A stretch of DNA of 63,015 bases from an uncultured Bacteroidales bacterium (GTDB lineage Bacteria > Bacteroidota > Bacteroidia > Bacteroidales > Bacteroidaceae): the NCBI GenBank assembly GCA_902785075.1, contig CACZXN010000009.1, positions 1 through 63,015 on the forward strand, in the 5' to 3' direction. This document shows, piece by piece, positions 59,056 through 63,015 of the stretch. Each line of letters begins with the position of its first letter. Position 1 is the first letter of the stretch. The position numbers and the translations under genes were made by a program. Under the pieces are notes generated by a model. It was given only the letters and a program-made list of their open reading frames with translations. It searched no databases and was not told the origin of the DNA.

Positions 59056-59887
59056 ATCTATTAATATTATCGTGATCCAAATGATAGAGCAGGATGGAGT
59101 GGCGCAACTCATCACGCTCGTTTTCTACTGCAGCCTTCACCTTCAGTATCTCATCAGCAGACACTTCGTGTACGAGGTTCATATTGTAAAACACACGTTG
59201 CCAGCTGAATACCGGATAAGCGGCTGCCAACTTCAGCTGATAACTGCCCAGATAGCGCAGATAAGGCTCTACGTCCCTTAAATCGAGGATGGGATTACGT
59301 TCCATATATTTCTGCGGATCGCCCGTGTTGTATATCATCAGCACACCATAATCGACTGGCGGCACAGGCATCGACAACTGATGCAGACGGATGGTTGTCG
59401 ATAGTCCCATTGCGTGCTTACGAGCTTCTTCGCGTACTTCGGCAAGGAATTCGTAATATCCCTGACGACTTCGTAAGGTATAATCACAGTCAATCTGAAT
59501 CTCCTTCACATTGTGAACATCATTCGTTTCGTTCATCTTCACAACTCGCTCCACAATCTTCGTTGCCAATCCTGTTAGCGACTGATGCAGACAAGCTTCT
59601 GTGATGTAAACCGTAGGGATGATTTCCAAGTCTTGAGGCACCGTATCAACAAACACAATCGTTGCGATGGGTTTGAGTTCTGTTGCTCCCTCATCTGTCA
59701 CAACATCAAAATACCGACAATACACCTTATGAATCTGATACTGTTCAATGAAATCCCGTTCCAACGAGTCGAGTCGCCACTCAGTACGCCAGTAATACAC
59801 CGCGTTCTCATCGTCCATCCGTTCCTGATGCGAACAGGCAAGGAAGAATGGTAGCAGAATCATACAAACGAGCCATCTCTTTTCCAT
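59018..59887 (-). CDS. Lipoprotein, possible TIM-barrel-like domain
   Basis: A 289-aa lipoprotein: MEKRWLVCMILLPFFLACSH is a signal with lipobox FLAC. VKEIQIDCDYTLRSRQGYYEFLAEVREEARKHAMGLSTTIRLHQL resembles a strand-helix unit of barrel-type glycosidase-like proteins (DUF3142-like), and YGVLMIYNTGDPQKYMERNPILDLRDVEPYLRYL follows. No catalytic pair is certain. The start at 59887 is supported by a TAACTTTG -7 box (59911-59918) that lies downstream of the longer in-frame ATG at 59956. It is the first gene of the lipoprotein-TPR-MATE unit. Confidence 0.72.
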   Translation of the reverse strand: MEKRWLVCMILLPFFLACSHQERMDDENAVYYWRTEWRLDSLERDFIEQYQIHKVYCRYFDVVTDEGATELKPIATIVFVDTVPQDLEIIPTVYITEACLHQSLTGLATKIVERVVKMNETNDVHNVKEIQIDCDYTLRSRQGYYEFLAEVREEARKHAMGLSTTIRLHQLSMPVPPVDYGVLMIYNTGDPQKYMERNPILDLRDVEPYLRYLGSYQLKLAAAYPVFSWQRVFYNMNLVHEVSADEILKVKAAVENERDELRHSILLYHLDHDNINRYDKKTFEAFYRH

Positions 59888-59964
59888 ACTTGCTGTACAA
59901 ATATCGGGTGCAAAGTTACTAAAAATCTTCATTACTTCCATTCTTTCAACCTTCAATTCTTATT

Positions 59965-60008
59965 AAAAAGGCAGATGGGCGCTTGTTTCCACAACAAACA
60001 CCCACCCT
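59965..60008 (-). terminator. Terminator after dnaB
   Basis: On the minus strand, an extended stem pairs GGTGGGTGTTTGTT with AACAAGCGCCCATC (several G-U pairs), followed by TTTTT. It ends dnaB transcription before the lipoprotein gene. Confidence 0.7.
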
Positions 60009-60043
60009 AAACAACAATTGATAATGTGAGAAAAATGTATATT

Positions 60044-61597
60044 TCAAAACGGAGCATCGCTAGGGGGCACATCTCTTCCGGTTCCTATGGGATCGTCGTC
60101 AGATATAGCCACTTGGTTCATCCTTGACTGTATCAGTCCATTATTGGACGTCTCACCAGGTAGTGGAACATCATCCGTTCTATTCGCAAAACGAGCATAC
60201 TCGCCGATGAAACGCAGTTTCACATCTCCGGTCTTACCATTTCGATGCTTGGCAATAATCAGTTCAGTGATACCTTTCAACGGGTTTCCATGACTATCTT
60301 TCAAGATACCATAATAATCCGGACGATGAATCATGCACACCATATCGGCATCTTGCTCGATGGCACCCGATTCTCGCAGGTCCGACAACTGAGGACGGTG
60401 AGTGTCCTTCTGCTCCTCTGTTGACGCATTTGCAATTCGGTTTTCGACACCGCGGTTCAATTGCGACAGCGCGATAATCGGGATTTGCAGTTCCTTTGCC
60501 AAAGCTTTCAACGATCGGGAAATCGTCGACACTTCTTCCTGGCGATTGTTGTAACTCATACCCGATGCGTTCATCAACTGCAGGTAGTCGATTAATATCA
60601 GTTTCACCCCATGTTCGCGCACCAATCGGCGTGCTTTGGTTCTGAGTTCAAAGACCGACAACGATGGCGTATCATCGACATAGAGCGGTGCTCCGTAGAG
60701 CGCTTGCATTCTACTGCTCAACTGCTGCCACTCGTAAGGGGCTAACTGACCACTACGAAGTTTCTCACTTGTAATCTCACATACATTCACTAACAAACGA
60801 TTGACCAACTGCACATTCGACATTTCGAGCGAGAACATCGCAACCGGAATACGATAATCTACCGCTATGTTCTTCGCCATCGAAAGCACAAAGGCGGTCT
60901 TTCCCATTGACGGACGCGCAGCAATAATAATAAGGTCTGACTTCTGCCAACCATTCGTAATTTCGTCCAACTGATAGAAGCCCGAACTGATGCCCGAGAT
61001 GCCGTCGGGATTATGAGCAGCTTCCTCAATCAACTTATAAGCCTCGTTCAGCACAGGGTCAATCTGTACGAAATCCTTCTTGATATTCGTCTTCGACAAC
61101 TCAAACAGCCTACCCTCTGCTGTCTGCATCAGCTCATCAACATCCTGTCCTTCCGTGAAGGCACCCTCCTGAATCTGACTGGCATACTTGATCAACTCTC
61201 GTGCCAGATACTTCTGAGCGATAATCTTGGCGTGATACTCTATGTGAGCCGACGAAACGACTTTATTGCTCAGTTCGGCTATGTAATAAGGACCACCTGC
61301 CTCCTCCAACGTTCCGTTCACACGCATCTGCTCCGTAACCGTCAGGATGTCGATAGGCTTGTTCTCGGCCGACAGACTCTGGATGGCTTCGAATATCAGT
61401 CGATGCTTCGATTCGTAGAACGATTGGGGTTTCAGTATATCCGCAATGCGTCCAAATGCCTCCTGCTCAATCAGACAGGCACCAATGACCACCTCCTCAA
61501 AGTCGGTTGCCTGGGGCTGCTGACGTCCTAAGTCAGAGACAATCTTCACTTCTTCACTCTTCTTTCGCGCTGTTGTACGTTTATTTGTTGTTGGCAT
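60044..61597 (-). CDS. dnaB: Replicative DNA helicase DnaB
   Basis: A 517-aa hexameric RecA-fold helicase. The N-terminal DnaB domain (EEVVIGACLIEQEAFGRI) precedes the ATPase with Walker A AARPSMGKTAF near residues 224-234, Walker B LILIDYLQLM and LRESGAIEQDADMVCMIHR. There is no intein. The C-terminus is a short Asp/Pro-rich tail. A -7 box TAACTTTG (61644-61651, minus strand) is upstream. The 61598-61882 gap also holds an inverted repeat TTATGAAC/GTTCATAA (61692-61734). Confidence 0.95.
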   Translation of the reverse strand: MPTTNKRTTARKKSEEVKIVSDLGRQQPQATDFEEVVIGACLIEQEAFGRIADILKPQSFYESKHRLIFEAIQSLSAENKPIDILTVTEQMRVNGTLEEAGGPYYIAELSNKVVSSAHIEYHAKIIAQKYLARELIKYASQIQEGAFTEGQDVDELMQTAEGRLFELSKTNIKKDFVQIDPVLNEAYKLIEEAAHNPDGISGISSGFYQLDEITNGWQKSDLIIIAARPSMGKTAFVLSMAKNIAVDYRIPVAMFSLEMSNVQLVNRLLVNVCEITSEKLRSGQLAPYEWQQLSSRMQALYGAPLYVDDTPSLSVFELRTKARRLVREHGVKLILIDYLQLMNASGMSYNNRQEEVSTISRSLKALAKELQIPIIALSQLNRGVENRIANASTEEQKDTHRPQLSDLRESGAIEQDADMVCMIHRPDYYGILKDSHGNPLKGITELIIAKHRNGKTGDVKLRFIGEYARFANRTDDVPLPGETSNNGLIQSRMNQVAISDDDPIGTGRDVPPSDAPF

Positions 61598-61882
61598 AAT
61601 CGGTCTAACTTGTTGTGAACTTGTCGAATCAATTTTCAGGGCACAAAGTTACAACTAATTCAACATTCAACACTCAAGAATACCCTATTATTTATGAACA
61701 CCGTTGTTGAAAACTCTGTTGAAAACGTTCATAACTTTATCCGCAAAGTCAGTCGCATCGCTGCCAAATCGCCAAATGACGAACCTATCATTTAATTCAT
61801 CGATTGAAAGCCCATTTGAGCAGAATTGACCGAATTGCGTTCAAAATCACAGCGAATGCAACAAAATAAAGCAGATAATTAC

Positions 61883-61912
61883 TTGATATATGGCAAATAA
61901 TTACTATCTTTG
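61883..61912 (+). promoter_or_regulatory. Promoter of tmRNA gene
   Basis: TTG (61883-61885), a 19-bp spacer and TATCTTTG (61905-61912), an exact consensus match. It predicts a short 5' precursor of about 40 nt before the mature tmRNA end. Confidence 0.85.
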
Positions 61913-61958
61913 CACGCTTTTCCGTTAAGCGAAACGAAAAGAGCACACACTATTACTT

Positions 61959-62354
61959 GGGGTTGACATGGATTTGACAGCAAGCCGAGGTGGTAGGTAA
62001 GCATGCAGAGCGTTGTTGGGTGGCTCTTTAATCCCATCTTTCGTCAAATTTATCTGGCAACAATACTTTTGCTCTCGCAGCTTGATCGAAGTATAGTAGA
62101 TCGCTTTATTCCTTTGTTAGACATTGGAACGAGACATCGCGCTGAAAGCCCCCTTCCTGAGGCGTTTAGATAAGCGGTGCGGCAAATTCGGGAATAGCTC
62201 TTGGCAGCCTCGTGCCCTGAGCGAATCTTTAGAGGATAAGGGTGCGACTCGATGGTTCAGGTCAGGTCACATCACGAAAACCAAAACTGAACTAAGCATG
62301 TAGAAAGCTTATGGTCTCCTTGTTTGGACGAGGGTTCGATTCCCTCCAGCTCCA
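61959..62354 (+). ncRNA. ssrA: Transfer-messenger RNA (tmRNA)
   Basis: The 5' end GGGGTTGACATGGATTTGAC and the 3' end GGGTTCGATTCCCTCCAGCTCC form the alanine-tRNA-like half: GGGGTTG pairs with CAGCTCC (62347-62353), discriminator A at 62354. CCA is not encoded. The tag reading frame ends at TGA 62083-62085 and gives GNNTFALAA when read from GGC 62056. Most Bacteroidota tags known to me end NYALAA, so F for Y is a variant. tmRNA with SmpB frees stalled ribosomes. Confidence 0.95.
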
Positions 62355-62360
62355 CAAAGA

Positions 62361-62640
62361 AAGACCCTCCCCCGTACCCCTCCCTCTATGGAGGGGAGTG
62401 GTCACCTATATAAAGCTCCCCCTTTAAGATAGAGGGGGTGCCCTTCAGGGCGGGGGCGTATGAAAAATCGTAAATAAGATTGCACACTCCTCCACCATAA
62501 ATGGTCCCCCTCCCCTAGCTTAGGGGAGGAGCTAATAAACCCAAGACCCCCTCTAACTCCCCCTCTAGGGGGAGGATAAAAATAAAAAAAGATTCTCATT
62601 TATGATAGAGGGGGTGCTTTTTTTAGGGCGGGGAGTAGGA
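62361..62640. repeat. REP-like GC-rich hairpin block
   Basis: Several perfect hairpins occur in gene-free DNA: GCCCT/AGGGC near 62440-62452, CTCCCCTA-GCT-TAGGGGAG (62510-62528) and CTCCCCC-TCTA-GGGGGAG (62557-62574). The last is preceded by AGACCCCCTCTAA, as at 12061. Nothing in this stretch looks coding. Confidence 0.75.
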
Positions 62641-62653
62641 ACTAAGAGCGAAT

Positions 62654-62692
62654 AGCGGGCAAAAGTGGAATGAATTGACACTTTTGCCCGCT
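62654..62692. terminator. 14-bp perfect hairpin, terminator-like
   Basis: AGCGGGCAAAAGTG (62654-62667) and CACTTTTGCCCGCT (62679-62692) pair without mismatch around an 11-base loop, followed by GTTTATTC. The weak T-run makes it a terminator candidate only; it could also be a processing or REP hairpin. Confidence 0.65.
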
Positions 62693-62720
62693 GTTTATTC
62701 ACTTTTCTCGTCCCTTTCGC

Positions 62721-62749
62721 TTGTCGTTACAAACTTTTTCGTATCTTTG
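62721..62749 (+). promoter_or_regulatory. Promoter before terminal micro-ORF
   Basis: TTG (62721-62723), an 18-bp spacer and TATCTTTG (62742-62749), one base short of the best spacing. Confidence 0.65.
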
Positions 62750-62818
62750 CACGTGATTATCGTACTGAATACCGAATGATACATTAATCAAATTTTCGTA
62801 ATAACTCATTAAAAACAA

Positions 62819-62875
62819 ATGACTATGAAGAAAAAATCGTATGAAAAACCGACGATGGAAGTCGTCAAGTTATAA
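62819..62875 (+). CDS. Truncated Bacteroidota KPTMEVV-type micro-peptide
   Basis: An 18-codon ORF (or 16 from ATG 62825) gives MKKKSYEKPTMEVVKL. Many Prevotella and Bacteroides genomes carry small proteins starting MKKxYxKPTMxVV that then continue for 20-60 residues. Here a TAA stops it at 62873-62875, after which the same frame continues open (LKGEKPPAADFRSPRK) into the 42-bp array. This looks like a shortened or interrupted member. Function unknown. Confidence 0.5.
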   Translation: MTMKKKSYEKPTMEVVKL

Positions 62876-62884
62876 CTAAAAGGC

Positions 62885-63010
62885 GAAAAGCCCCCAGCGG
62901 CGGACTTCCGCAGCCCGCGGAAATGAGAAAAGCCCCCTGCGGCAGACTTCCGCAGCCCGCGGAAATGAGAAAAGACCCCAGCGGCGGACTTCCGCAGCCC
63001 GCGGAAATGA
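62885..63010. repeat. 42-bp tandem array C, reaching the window end
   Basis: Three units start at 62885, 62927 and 62969. In the micro-ORF frame each unit reads EKPPAADFRSPRK plus a stop (EKTPAADFRSPRK in the third); the stop overlaps an ATG (ATGA), which opens the neighbouring frame MRKAPCGRLPQPAE repeated to the window end (62923-63015). Each unit holds TTCCGC, which can pair with GCGGA before it or GCGGAA after it. Confidence 0.88.
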
Positions 63011-63015
63011 AAAAC

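Noticed and set aside
61738-61746. Replication origin next to dnaB
   Set aside because: Only one DnaA-box-like 9-mer with a mismatch is seen, with no cluster, no AT-rich unwinding element and no dnaA gene.
62402-62599. 65-codon minus-strand frame in the REP-like block after tmRNA
   Set aside because: It is made of hairpin repeats; the proline/glycine-rich product is typical of translated GC-rich repeats.
62885-63010. Simple terminator hairpins
   Set aside because: The GC-rich units form hairpins but have no T-runs and repeat in tandem, so they are treated as a repeat array.

Overview
The window reads as a chromosomal segment of a Bacteroidota bacterium, most likely Prevotellaceae (Prevotella/Segatella-like). 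The main signs are promoters of the form TTG-N19-TAnnTTTG, an almost complete lack of Shine-Dalgarno sites, a BspA-type leucine-rich-repeat surface protein, T9SS-like C-terminal tails, a fused NfnA/NfnB-type oxidoreductase, a Nim-like protein, a smalltalk-type micro-ORF and a Bacteroidota-style tmRNA tag. I see no IS element, integrase, CRISPR array, rRNA or tRNA. The window is housekeeping and envelope chromosome with an unusual load of short tandem repeats.

Layout. 1-3470 (+): smalltalk-like peptide, flavodoxin-family reductase, CDF metal exporter, AlkZ-related protein and GNAT acetyltransferase. 3540-3840: dense hairpin/REP-like intergenic DNA. 3858-10060 (-): redox region with a glutathione peroxidase-nitroreductase fusion, an OhrR-type regulator and a second glutathione peroxidase in one operon, then a Nim-like flavoprotein, a DUF3795 fusion, a sugar acetyltransferase, a small membrane protein, a DUF362 lipoprotein and a flavodoxin-like protein. 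10268-15480: cell-wall genes (LD-carboxypeptidase lipoprotein, GH25 lysozyme, DUF1460 amidase-like protein) with YraN and DUF1846. 15529-27104: genome maintenance (MutS2, RarA, an AddAB-like helicase-nuclease pair) with a glycosyltransferase. 27100-31400: repeat arrays flanking a BspA-like secreted protein.

31416-44216: DUF805 membrane protein, NfnAB-type fusion, uridine phosphorylase-like enzyme, KDPG aldolase, a secreted nuclease-like/dockerin protein pair, a DUF4468-small membrane protein-porin operon, and an SGNH esterase-cyclophilin fusion. 44248-55664: ProX-type editing protein, DUF1593 nucleoside-hydrolase-like protein, threonine aldolase, DUF486, PurM, RF1, an alanine/glycine symporter, a Cthe_2159-like carbohydrate-binding protein and a Dcu C4-dicarboxylate transporter. 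55654-61597 (-): MATE transporter, TPR-like protein and lipoprotein in one operon, then DnaB helicase. 61883-63015: tmRNA gene, REP-like hairpins, a truncated micro-ORF and a 42-bp repeat array that runs off the end.

The most unusual signal is a set of unrelated tandem arrays whose periods are close to whole helical turns of DNA: 21 bp (8292, 49070), 22 bp (6014, 49137), 41 bp (31164) and 42 bp (27379, 27534, 62885). Many units carry short palindromes. In addition, 7-bp degenerate arrays lie directly upstream of at least six start codons. The same 22-bp palindrome array occurs at two distant loci, once in the predicted 5' UTR of the peroxidase operon. Functions for these arrays are inference. 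Their geometry is read directly from the sequence.
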